This document shows, piece by piece, positions 11,630 to 21,514 of a stretch of 64,000 nucleotides of DNA; position 1 is the first letter of the stretch; the number at the start of each line of letters is the position of its first letter. Source of the stretch: Gastrodia elata (taxonomy: Eukaryota > Streptophyta > Magnoliopsida > Asparagales > Orchidaceae); the NCBI GenBank assembly GCA_016760335.1, contig CM028673.1, positions 19,170,501 to 19,234,500 of the forward strand, in the 5' to 3' direction. A program made the position numbers and the translations under genes. The notes under the pieces are model-generated. The model searched no databases and was not told where the DNA came from. It worked only from the letters and a program-made list of their open reading frames with translations.

Positions 11630-11746
11630 CTAAAGGTGACCCCTATAGGTGCAAGAGGTACCCACAACCATATAGCACCTTAACTATCATGGGTTCAAGA
11701 GGCTGCTCATATGAAATGATACTTTGCCCTGTATAGCACTTAGCTC

Positions 11747-11765
11747 CTATCTGACACCTTATGGC
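11747..11765 (-). other. Cassandra post-PBS block shared with RTB and RTC
   Basis: Minus-strand CCATAAGGTGTCAGATAGG lies directly downstream of the PBS. RTB (34064-34082) and RTC (21546-21564) have CCATAAGGTGTCAGATTGG at the same place, one mismatch in 19. Confidence 0.85.
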
Positions 11766-11860
11766 CTACTCTGATATCATTTGTAATAGCCCAAACTCTT
11801 AAGCACCAAGATATTATTTACTTTGTCCTGAAAGGCCTCACATTTTTATCCTCAGAAGAT

Positions 11861-11925
11861 AACTTCCCAGCAAGTCACCCATCCTAGGAGTGCTCCCATA
11901 TGAGCACGCTTAACTTTGGAGATTT
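11861..11925 (-). other. 5S rRNA-like block in the Cassandra 5' LTR
   Basis: Same arrangement as the copy at 11406-11470, with AAGTTAAGCGTGCTC, which is closer to plant 5S rRNA. This is the 5' LTR in the element's own sense. Confidence 0.9.
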
Positions 11926-12476
11926 TATCAGGAACTCCATCGTTATCTGAAAAGGTGCATTAATGTTTAAGAGTTTCACTTATTACTACTTAAATGGGTC
12001 GTCACAGTGCTCTAGTTAAGTCATTAGGAATTTACGACCAAGACCGGTCAAAATTAGGAGTCAAATAGATCAAACCCCTAATTTTTGAGAAATCCAGAAA
12101 CCCTAAAAATTGACCTAATTATTTTGTCCTCATATCAAAAATTGGACTTCGCCATTGTGTTCAATTCCCCCAAATTAGCTAGGAGTGATGTTTTGGTGGC
12201 AATCGGAGGTCGTCAAAATTTCATCGAATATTTTAATAATATTTAAATATCCTGTAAATTAGGAAAATAAAATACTAATCAAATCAAAAATCTGGCTTCA
12301 TCGTTGCGTTCCTCGCCTCTTAATTAGCTAGGGGTGAATATTTGATGATTTTTGAAAATCATTCAAATAAAAAAATTATATAATTAATTATTAAGCTAAT
12401 TAAATTAAATTACATTCCTTTGTCAATACCTCCTAAATTCCATTCGCGTGCCCTAAATCGCTCGAGAGGCCGACCT

Positions 12477-12494
12477 CCCCCCCCCCCCCCCCCC
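12477..12494 (+). repeat. Poly(C) run, 18 bases
   Basis: Uninterrupted C run in the GC-rich leader of RTA's LTR. It makes the proline-rich ORFs there incidental. Confidence 0.95.
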
Positions 12495-12706
12495 ATTCGC
12501 ACGACACGTGCCACCTCCTCTCTTGGGAGCCTCCCCGCCGCGCATCCAATCTATCGACGCGTCTCCCTACCTCGCAGGCTCCGCCCTGATGGCCTTATGG
12601 CCTCAGCCACACTCGTGTTGTTTTCTGCAACTCACTAAGCCCCATCCAACCAACAGCCGAGAGCTTCTCTTCCGCCTTATCACCTCCCGATCTCATCAGC
12701 GCCATC

Positions 12707-12714
12707 AAGGTACT
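12707..12714 (+). other. Putative 5' splice site in the RTA LTR
   Basis: CAAG|GTACTC at 12709/12710 ends the GC-rich leader, and AT-rich sequence follows. The site and context are repeated in the other LTRs. Confidence 0.45.
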
Positions 12715-13897
12715 CTCCCTATCCAATGATCATACCTCCACTACTTGGATATCTTAAAATGATTTACTCTAAGCAATAATCTGATTTGTGAGTTAATTAT
12801 CATAGATCTCTTTATTGATTCATTGCTTTTATTTAGTACTTCACTTCACCTCCTCTCAGTCGTTATGTATGCGAATGCGATTATTGCTTTGAAACATTTT
12901 TTCCTAAGATCGCAGCCATGAAATGGTTCGAATGATTGTGCTTATCGCTTCGATGTTTTTGTACGATTTTTTAATTTAAAATTATTGATTATAAATCAAT
13001 CAGTGTTTGGAATAATGATGTGCTAATGCTTGAGTTGTTAAATATAATGACGTGCTGAGCCATAGATTCAGAAGAGCTTTCCCGTTTTAAAGTGTGTTCT
13101 ACCTATTTGTGAACACCAAATTATCAGCAGTCGATCCATGGGACATACCTAGTGAAGCATATCACTGCATTCAGTCGTGTCATTCACATAAGTTCATATC
13201 TTTTCATTCATTTTATTTACATTTTTATAAGCATTGTTTTAAAAAACTAGATTGCTAACTTTAAGTCTCTCAAGCAATAAAGTCATAACTAAATCTTTAA
13301 ATAGCCTCATTAATATCTAATAAACCCTTCGTTCACAAATAAAAGACCAAATGTAACCGCAAACTACCAATGACACGAAGATGAAGCATACTGCTGGCAA
13401 TGGTAAACTATAGAGTATAGTAAACTAATCAACTATCATGAAGGTTTGATAACCGGGCATAGTAATATAATTTTTTTCTTGCAATTGAAAGTCAATTTTA
13501 GAAAGTAAATATGAAAACTACAAATAATTGTCATCATGATATTCTAATTTAATTGCTAAATGGAGAATTATTTGTTTGATCTTCCTGAAGTTACTTATCT
13601 TTGTTTGAATAGTTATTCATAATTGCATGATTAATTTCAGTCATTTGTTTGAAAGATCAACAATCACCAATCTTTAAACCACATTAGGGTGCTTATTTGT
13701 TTGAATTAGATAGAGTTTATTTCAGCATTGGTAAGCTGGACCGATTAACAATCATTTCAAGCAAAGTGTGCCGTCAAGCTTTGATTTTAAATGTAGAATA
13801 TTTTGTGGGATATAGCGAGTCTTTCTTGGAAATACATATTCTTCATTCTTCGCACCATAAATAAAAGTAACCTATAAGTAATCATTTTGTCGGTTTG

Positions 13898-13899
<2 letters not shown>

Positions 13900-13931
<32 letters not shown>
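13900..13931. repeat. (TA)n microsatellite
   Basis: About 15 TA units in RTA's 3' LTR, in a position like that in solo LTR-2. Confidence 0.95.
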
Positions 13932-13933
<2 letters not shown>

Positions 13934-14504
13934 TGCTTTTCTTATTTCATTTTATCATTGCTAAAGTCTTGAACGAGTGCCTACAACAAATGGAAGCAAT
14001 TATAAAAACAATTCTCAAGTGATGTTTGTGATTCTCATCAAAATGTGTATTAGTCAAAATATCATCTATGAACAGAATAATGAACTAATATGTGTCAGAT
14101 TCATGAATATTAAAAATGTCAAATTACATCACCAAAACAATTCTTAATCGTCTATCTTTGATACGCTTGAAATATTTAAGGTTACCTTTAATTTTATTTT
14201 CAGTAAGAGTGACTTCAATTGTATTACAAATATATGCATTTATAATCATGTTGATTTATATGAATGAATTAATGATAAGACTGGAACTTGATTCTATAGT
14301 ATAATTTTCTATCAAATCATATAAAAAATTTATAAGATTGCGAGCATTCAACTTGGATACACTTCTTTGAATTGTATAGCATTAAATTTTGTAAAGGCTC
14401 ATTTTGAGTTAGAATATATTAATATGATAATTACTATTACAAATTAAGTACTTAATGAGAAGTCAAATAATTCATAAATAATCATTTAAATAATTATCAC
14501 TCTT

Positions 14505-14750
14505 AATACCTAAATAGTAAACAACGAAATGAATAGTAAACAACGAATGAATAGTAATCAGCAAAATGAATAATAAACAGCGAAATGAATAGTAAACAAC
14601 AAATGAATAGTAATCAGCGAAATAAATAGTAAACAGTAAAATGAATAGTAAACAATGAAATGAATAGTGATCAGTGAAATAAATAGTGAATAGCAAAATG
14701 AATAATAATCAGTAAAGTAAATAGTAATTAGCAAAATGAATAATAATAAA
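14505..14750. repeat. Tandem array of GAATAGTAAACA-type units
   Basis: More than ten 18-20-bp units of the form AATGAATAGTAAACARCGAA with drift (AATCAGCAAA variants). The ORF on the minus strand (14472-14696) is a translation of this array, not a gene. Confidence 0.85.
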
Positions 14751-16437
14751 TATGTGAGTTGAATTGCACCTTTTTATGCAAAATAATTAAGTAATAAGCT
14801 TCATGATGTGAGATTCATCTCAGATCATGCCTTCCTTAAAATATTCTAATCATTAAAGTAAGCTTTCAATCAAGATTAATTAAGATTAGTACTTGAGTGT
14901 TCATCTTAGTTTCTTAAGAGCTTCTTCCTTAAAAATTAGGAATATGACTTAGGTTAGAATTTAATTATTGGATAAATTAGGTTACTCAATGAATGAAATT
15001 TTAGTTTTTGTAGTTTATAAATTTTTATAGTTTACTTATGATTATTTGATCTTTAACCTTAAATTTAAGATTAGAGAACCATCCTATTAAGTATGACATT
15101 ACTTAATAAGATTTACCTTAATCATTAGTTCACATTTAGACTTAAACTTTAGTCATTAAGCTTTACTCTTAGATTATGTGATTAACTCCAATCTCATTGT
15201 ATTTAACTCATAGTCCCTACTTTAGTATAATTTAATCAGTTCTTAATCTAGAACGTCTAAATCCATAAGCTAAGTCGTGATGATTTCTTATTTAACTTAC
15301 ATAGTCAACATTGATTTAATCATATTATGACCTAGCTAATCCTAATATTTTGTAATCTATAATGTTATATTTCTAAGTTACACTTGATAGTATGAATTGG
15401 GGATCCTGAACTTGTGTAACTTAGAATAATTAATTAGATACCAACAGTGTCACCATGTGTAAAAGAGTCCCTTACTTACTACTTGATTATTTGTGCTACA
15501 CATTCCTTATATTTTTTGTTTATTTCCTTGAATATGTTATGTAAGAGAATTTTGTGCATCAAATGAAAACTTATAATAATTAAGACAGCAGTTGCCTTGG
15601 GTTCAGTTATATTATGGTAGGTTTTGGTGCATATTTACCATAATGGACAGGAGTAAGGAGTAATAAGGATGCTTAATATCACTCATTAAAGAGTGTGTGT
15701 TAAGCTTAGAACCCGTATAATCTTGTAGATATGCTTGAATCCTCAGGTACTTCAGGACGTGTTCACATAAGCAAAAGTAAAATAATTAAGACTTACTACA
15801 TTTGTATTTACTGCCTCTTTAGTTCTGCTGTATTGTTCTATCTGCCTTAGCCTAGAAAGGCTTTGAAAATTTCTGTCTGCCCTAGCTCAGAAAGGCTTTG
15901 GGAATTATACTGGGCCCAATTGGCTAATTTTTTGATATGGCAATTATAAATACCTATTTTTATTTCAATTTACAGCTTACTATTTTACTGAAGCATGTTA
16001 TTTCAGTCAGCTTTATTTACTTACTTACTCACTTGTACATAATTATAGGATGTTAGATTTTGTTGATTACTATATGCGTCACTATCAGAGTTATAGTTCT
16101 AAACTTGCATATGTTATATGATCATCAGCATGCTTAGGATTAGTTTTTCTTTTAGTACTTTAATTACTGCATTATATATGTATGCTTATCCCTGCTTAGC
16201 TTACTTTGAGGTGTGCTTTTTTGCCTCAAATCTTGTTTAGTTATAAATATTGTATTTATAACTTATCCTTCTCCTTGTATACTTACTGCTCCTATGCTAG
16301 TTAGACTTTTGGTTTTGTTAAAGTAAAATGGTGACATTAATAATTCATGAAAAATATTCAGCTTAAAATGTACTTAGACAATTATCTAATAAAATTTTTC
16401 TTTTATTGGTTGGGGTCCTGGCATTGTGAAACCGACA

Positions 16438-16530
16438 ATGTCAGAATCGAATAGGTTCAAGGAGCCTGGTGCTGATGAGGAGGAGCTTTATCTGGAGGAG
16501 GATCAGCCGGGAGAACCAGAAGCCAATTAG
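16438..16530 (+). CDS. LTR micro-ORF of RTA, 30 aa
   Basis: ATG 16438 to TAG 16530. The product begins MSESNRFKEPGADEEELYLE and is strongly acidic. It resembles the 31-aa micro-ORF of solo LTR-5 (MSDSDRFEELGVEVELPYLE), although the LTR families differ. The start codon lies in the 3' arm of a hairpin (16421-16442: GCATTGT/ACAATG). It is preceded by the conserved ATTGGTTGGGG block. Function is unknown; it may be a leader ORF or a small regulatory peptide. Confidence 0.45.
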   Translation: MSESNRFKEPGADEEELYLEEDQPGEPEAN

Positions 16531-16892
16531 ATCATTTTCTGCTTATATGTGAGGATGAGAGTTTTGCTGTTTATTTCATTAAACTATTTTAAAATGCTAT
16601 AATAATACATGTACCTTTAACAATATTTTTCCTTGTTGTACTATTTATTATGAGTTGTATGTTGCATTTTCCCTATTTAATATGATGAATTTGATGTATG
16701 TTTGTTTTTTTGCTTATGCACTCTGATTCTGTATTTACTTATTGACTGATTTTATAATATATATGCAGTGGCTCATCTATTCCTTACTAGTGGATTAGGG
16801 TTTACACCTAATCCAAGGTTAAGTGTGGGATTTGCCAAACTAATACACCACCCCTTAGCTTAATCATGTGTATTAAGGGGTGGGGCACCACA

Positions 16893-17500
16893 CCAGGTCT
16901 TGATGCACTACTTGCCAGAACTTTGAGGTGAACTTGCTGTCACAATCGAAAATAATTGATCTCAGGATACCATGGAGTCTGATAATTTCATTAATGTATA
17001 GCCTTGCCAATTTTTCCACGAAATCAGTCTAACGCAATGGGATAAAATGTGCTGACTTGGTTAGTTGGCTGACTATAACCTAGATTGAATCATCACCAGA
17101 TCTTGACTTGGGAAAACCCATGACAAAATCCATGAAAATATCGAATCATTTCCATTGGGTGATTTCCAAAGAATAAAGAAGTCCTCTGAGCCTTGGGTGT
17201 TCTACTTTAACAAGATTCAAGCATGACACTTTGCAATAAATTTGGCCACGCTCTTTTTCATACCAGGCCACCATAATAATTTTTTCAAGTCCTGATATAT
17301 TTTAGTACTCCCATGGTGGACTTAATATCCAAAATTATGACCTTCTAAGAAAATCTCATAGTGCATAGATTTAAGAATCCATAAATAATTACCCTGATAA
17401 ATTATGACCCCATGCAACTGCAAATCCTGATGGCTGCCACCCTCAATATTTACTTTTAACTTTAAATACTCATCATCTTTAGTTTGCGAGATGGAGACAT
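16893..17500 (-). pseudogene. pol: RTC integrase, catalytic part (interrupted by RTA)
   Basis: Minus-strand reading contains the first catalytic Asp in MDFVMGFP (about 17115-17138) and then FWQVVHQDLG at the very edge, where RTA inserted. The rest of the catalytic core, the C-terminus and the 3' LTR of RTC must lie to the left of RTA, outside the window. Frames are broken throughout. It is recognised by direct alignment with the RTA and RTB integrases. Confidence 0.85.
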
Positions 17501-18010
17501 CTCTATGTTAAGTGAGTTTCATGGTGATATTAATTAGCATGGAGCTTAACATGTCACCACGTGCTGGAACAATCTATAGCTTATAAATTTCTTCTTTTAG
17601 TGAACTTGTAGTAATCATGGCCGATAGCATAGCACAATGACTGAGAGAGTCTATTACAACATTCACTTTACCAAGGTGGTATTGAATGTCTAAATTATAA
17701 TCACTAATCAGCTCCAATCATCCCCTTTGATGGCAGTTCAATTCTCACTGGGTAAAGATGTACTTCAAATTTTGATGATTAGTGAAAATGGAACATTAAA
17801 CTTCATATAAATAATGATGCCAGATATTCAAGACAAAGATTACTGTAGCGAGTTCAAGGTCATGAACAGAATAATTTCTCTCATGCAGCTTCAATTGATG
17901 AGAAGTATATGCAATAACCTTTCCTTCTTACATCAGAACACATCATAGACTAATTCCAGAGGCATTGGTATAAACCTAATAGTTTAATTCTTCCTTAGGT
18001 AGAACTAGTA
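17501..18010 (-). pseudogene. pol: RTC RNase H (decayed)
   Basis: Blocks visible on the minus strand are YTNASGISL (first catalytic Asp changed to Asn), QLKLHERNYSVHDL, WHHYLYEV, SLKYIFTQ-like NLKYIFTQ, and LELISDYNLDIQYHLGK. Order and spacing match RTA and RTB. Stops lie between blocks. Confidence 0.85.
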
Positions 18011-18870
18011 CTAGGGCAAAAGAAAGTGCATCCTTTAAAGCTTGAAACGCTTCTTCACAATCTGAACTCCAATTAAATGGTACATCATTCTCAGTCAGTT
18101 TGGTTAACAGAGAGGCAATCTGAGAGAAGCCCTTAACAAAGCTCTTATAATAACCTACTAATCCCAAAAAGTTTCTAATGTCCGTTACTGACTTAGGTTG
18201 CACCCAATCTTACATAACGCTAATCTTCTATTGATCTACATGGATTCTTTGAGCATCTACCACATGGCCCAAGAAGGCTATATAATTTAGCCAAAATTCA
18301 CACTTAGAGAATTTTGCATATAACTCATGATCACGTAATATTTCCAACACTGCCCTTAGATGATTCTCATGATCTTTTAGGTTTTGGAATAAATTAGGAT
18401 ATCATCAATAAAAATGATAACAAATTTATCTAAGCAAGGATTTAGGACTCACTGCATTAAGTCCATTAAGATTGATGGCGCATTAGTGAGTCTAAAGGAC
18501 ATCACAAGAAATTTGTAATGACAATAATGAGTATGAAAGGTTGTTTTCTCAACATCTGAATCTCTTACTCATAGCTAATGATACTCTGATCTCAAATCAA
18601 TTTTTGATAATACAACCGCACCAGATAGTTGATCGAACAAATCATCAATTCTGGGAAGTGGGTATTTGTTCATAATGGTCACCTTATTCAACTCTTTATA
18701 ATCTATGCACATTCATATAGACCCTTCATTCTTCTTAATAAATAAAACAAGTACTCCCCAAGGAGACATGCTAGGCTTAATGAAGCCTTTATTCAAGAGC
18801 TCCTAAAATTGCTCGTTAAGCTATTGCAGTTTCTTAGTAGCCATTATGTATGGTGCTTTGCAAGTTGGTT
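18011..18870 (-). pseudogene. pol: RTC reverse transcriptase (decayed)
   Basis: Minus strand. GFIKPSMSPWGVLVLF, MCIDYKELNKVT, NKYPLPRIDDLFDQLSGAVV and LSKIDLRS lie at about 18790-18590. The polymerase box FIDD is intact (18399-18427 region, FVIIFIDDILIYSK). The connection segment KSVTDIRNFLGLVGYYKSFV lies at about 18140-18200. There are several stops and at least one frameshift. Confidence 0.88.
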
Positions 18871-19446
18871 ATCATCCGGGAACTAGATTGATTAAAAATT
18901 TTACTACTCTTGCTAGAGGTAAACCAGGCAAGTCCTCAGAAAATACATCAGCAAACTCCTTAATGACCATGATATCAGAGAGCGAGACAATTTCATTGCT
19001 ATTGCCTATCATAGTGATTAGGAATGCCATATAACCCTTATTTACTAATCTTTTTGCTTTAATTGTATTGATTAACAAACTTTAGGTGCATAACCTTCCT
19101 ACAAAGGTTTCCGAAGCATCAAGCGACTATAGAGTGATCATCTTCTTTTGGGAGTTTATTGTGGCATTGTGCATGCAGAGCCAATTTATGCCTAATATGA
19201 TATCAAAATTTGCTGTATGCAGAATTACCAACTTAGCTTGGAATGATTTATTGTTTAAGGGTACTTTCAGAATACAAAATTTGGCTGCGCTGAGTTGGGC
19301 TCCAGAAGGAAGTTCAACACTTACGGTTTTAGCCAACTTATAAATGGGTAAATTTAGGGTTTTGGCAAAGCTTTCAGTTATGAAAGAATGATTGGCTCCG
19401 ATATCGAATAATACTTTGCAAGGTTTTTCATTAATACAAATGGTTC
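18871..19446 (-). pseudogene. pol: RTC protease and linker (decayed)
   Basis: Reads GTICINEKPCKVLFD followed by IGANHSFITESFAKTLNLP. The catalytic DTG has become DIG, a C-to-T change. The frame stays open from 19446 to 19127, with FDIILGINWLCMHNATIN, the conserved protease C-terminal block. The linker at 19078-18872 has EFADVFSEDLPGLP. The GTICIN start lies exactly after an acceptor-like TTTAG at 19447. Confidence 0.87.
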
Positions 19447-19538
19447 CTAAATTAACCATATTTAACAATCACTATTTGAAATTGCAAGAAATAGTATAAC
19501 ATAATGCTGAAGACAAATATGTGATTAAATATGTGTAC
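19447..19538 (-). other. gag-protease spacer of RTC, intron-like
   Basis: 92 nt from CTTCAG|GTACAC (19539/19538) to TTAATTTAG|GAACC (19447/19446). It contains stops in the gag frame. Removing it joins ...DSNVTS to GTICIN in frame (phase 1), rebuilding an uninterrupted Gag-Pol reading across the junction. This is the strongest of the three examples for a real intron. Confidence 0.45.
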
Positions 19539-20773
19539 CTGAAGTGACGTTACTATCTCTTACAGCTTTCAATGGGGTAAGGGCATAGATCCTAGCAGGT
19601 CATACGGGCTTGTTGTTGTAGACCTGCTTTTGAGGAAGGCTTGACATGTTAGGTCGAGGAGCATTACCTCCTTCTTTCTTCGGAGCTTGGGCCGCAGACT
19701 GTGGAGGAGGCATTATTGTTAACTATTGGCTCCTACGATTTATAGGATTTTGGTTGAAAACCTGATTATTCCTGGAATGGTCAATGTGAGCATTGTCCAC
19801 AATTTCATCATAATTATATTGATAGAAGAAATGTAATTGCCTACCACATGTGTAGCAGCATCTCTTATCGTGGTAGCATTTTACATAAGGATGAGGCTTC
19901 ACGCATCCATTGAATGGATCGGATGAGGTAGAAGCCACTTCAATTTGATACACCCTCCATGAGGGAAGTCTAGCTCTTTTGAAGTTATCATTCCAATAGG
20001 AAGATAAGCTAAAGGTCCTCTTGTAGTCCCTCTGGAACTTATGTTAGTCTACCACTCGGGTTGTTTTGGTTAGTTCAGTGAAATTTGACTGCCTTAATGG
20101 TACAATGTGATTCTTTATTGAATCACACAATCCACTCAAAATATGGTGGCTGCGGGAGTCTTCAGTCTATACATATTAGGCACAAATTGAGCTAGGCACC
20201 AAAACGCTGCCTCGTATTCAGCTAAAGGATAATTTCCCTATTTCAACCTTAGGAACATATCCCTAAGATTGTTCTTAACATAGGGAGGAATGTATTTCGA
20301 CTTAAATGCCTCGACAAATGCATCCCAAGGAATATCCTCAATGTGGGAATCCGTGAACAATGTGTTCTGAATATTATCCCACCAGTATTAAGCTTCATCT
20401 TGGAACATATGAGTTGTCAACCTGATGGCTTCAAAATCAGGACATTTAATGCTTGTCAAATTTTTCTTGACTAGCTTTAGCGAGCTAGCTCTGTTCATAG
20501 CTAACATACTCCCATTGAAAGTAGTGATCCTTAAACTGACAAAACTGAGTAAAAGTCCATCCATTGACTGGTACTACTGTTGGGGAGGATAATATGGTGC
20601 AGGGGCTACAGACGCAAGTGAAGGATTGCTTTGCACAGCAATTAACCTCTCTATTCTTTCAGCTTGCCAAACATGAGTTTCCACAAAAGTTTGAACTATT
20701 TCTAGAGTGGGTTTATTTCAGAAGAAGAGTTGTCAGATGCAGCAAGGGTAGAAGATGACTGTCCATAATTCAT
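19539..20773 (-). pseudogene. gag: RTC gag (decayed)
   Basis: Begins at ATG 20773 with MNYGQSSSTLAAS, matching MNPGQSSSTLAAS of RTB. A Retrotrans_gag-type capsid region follows, with an EA-stop-YWWDNI block and IPWDAFVEAFKSKYIP. The zinc knuckle is CYTCGRQLHFFYQYN, in which the last Cys is now Tyr. The protein ends PARIYALTPLKAVRDSNVTS. Stops and frameshifts are present, notably near 20700 and 20450-20390. Structural capsid/nucleocapsid protein; not functional here. Confidence 0.85.
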
Positions 20774-20913
20774 ATTTTATCTGATTTTAAAAATAATATT
20801 CTCTTAGAATCTAAGAAGAGCTAAAATAGATTGGTTTATTTTATTGATTATAACAGATAGAACATATAATTGGAAAAGTACAATATGGAGCATAGAACAA
20901 TCCACTAAAACTT

Positions 20914-21297
20914 TTATTTAACATATTCCGTTGAAAAGATGTGACAGAATTCATCAAAAATGACTTCACGATGTTCTATCCTTTGCTTTTTTGTGAGTTC
21001 CCAGAAAGTGATGGCCCACCATTCTTCAGCTTGGTCTTGGAGGAGGTAGGTCATCAGTGAGACTCGCACCTCATCAGGTCATTCTATCACTTCAATGATG
21101 GAACTCACACGTTTTAGCCACTCCTTAGCTAAGATAAGGAATCGTAGTCCTCTGAAAATAGCATGCTGAATTATCCTGTCCAGCATTAGTACTCCTTATT
21201 CGGATGCTCCATCAATTTGCCTCCCATACCTTTGGCCTATTTGAAAGTTAAGCTCCCATAGGGATTCAAACTTCTTGAAGTATTTCATGATTGGCAT
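20914..21297 (-). pseudogene. RTC ORF0, gag-like ORF upstream of gag
   Basis: A separate 128-codon reading (including stop) from ATG 21297 (MPIMKYFKKFESLWEL...) to TAA 20914 (...FDEFCHIFSTEYVK-stop). It has no frameshift and two premature stops. The middle, LAKEWLKRV...QDQAEEWW, is the capsid-type Retrotrans_gag core, the same fold class as the true gag that follows 140 nt later. RTB has the homologue at 33835-33455 with the same length and the same stop. It lies between PBS and gag. I do not know such an ORF in Tekay elements; function unknown. Confidence 0.6.
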
Positions 21298-21514
21298 TTT
21301 CAAGTGTCTTATGATCCTATGGGTTCAATCAAGTTTCATTAATTAAATTGAGCTAGTTATCATTCTTAAGGTTACTAATATATGAGTTTTATATTTGAGT
21401 ATTTTTTAATTTACTTATATAAGTATTTTTATTCTATGCCTTTTATTATGAGCATATGATTATAATAATAATAGATGTAATTCAAGTATTCATTTAGTGA
21501 CTATATGGCAGAAG

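Larger units (their letters stand above)
11327..12006 (-). mobile_element. Cassandra TRIM retrotransposon, complete
   Basis: 680 bp with two 225-bp LTRs (11327-11551 and 11782-12006), a 230-bp internal region and a perfect GTGCT duplication (11322-11326, 12007-12011). On the minus strand the LTR runs TGTGACGACC...GGGCTGTTACA. Each LTR contains a 5S-rRNA-like block (11406-11470 and 11861-11925), the hallmark of Cassandra. The PBS TGATATCAGAGTAGG (tRNA-iMet type) follows the 5' LTR, and a PPT AAGTTGGGAAGAT precedes the 3' LTR. There is no coding capacity, so an autonomous partner must supply the proteins. It lies in the 3' LTR of RTA. Confidence 0.95.
11259..16892 (+). mobile_element. 3' LTR of RTA (with nested Cassandra)
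   Basis: Starts TGTAACAGCC after the polypurine tract and ends GGCACCACA; RTC integrase follows directly. The expected right target duplication is CCAGG (16893-16897); the left one is outside the window. Without Cassandra and its duplication it is about 4.95 kb. In order: U3 with two AATTAGCTAGG motifs (12166-12189, 12311-12337), a GC-rich leader (about 12430-12720) with an 18-C run, donor-like AAG|GTACTC, (TA)n at 13900-13931, a GAATAGTAAACA array (14505-14750), paired AAAGGCTTTG repeats (15835-15912), the palindromic block at 16361-16390, and the micro-ORF (16438-16530). The region has no other gene. Short ORFs at 12420, 12508 and 14116 have no recognisable domain. Confidence 0.9.

Noticed and set aside
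12420..12729. Proline-rich ORFs as a possible host gene
   Set aside because: They come from an 18-base C run and GC-rich leader of an LTR; no homologous reading is kept in related LTRs.
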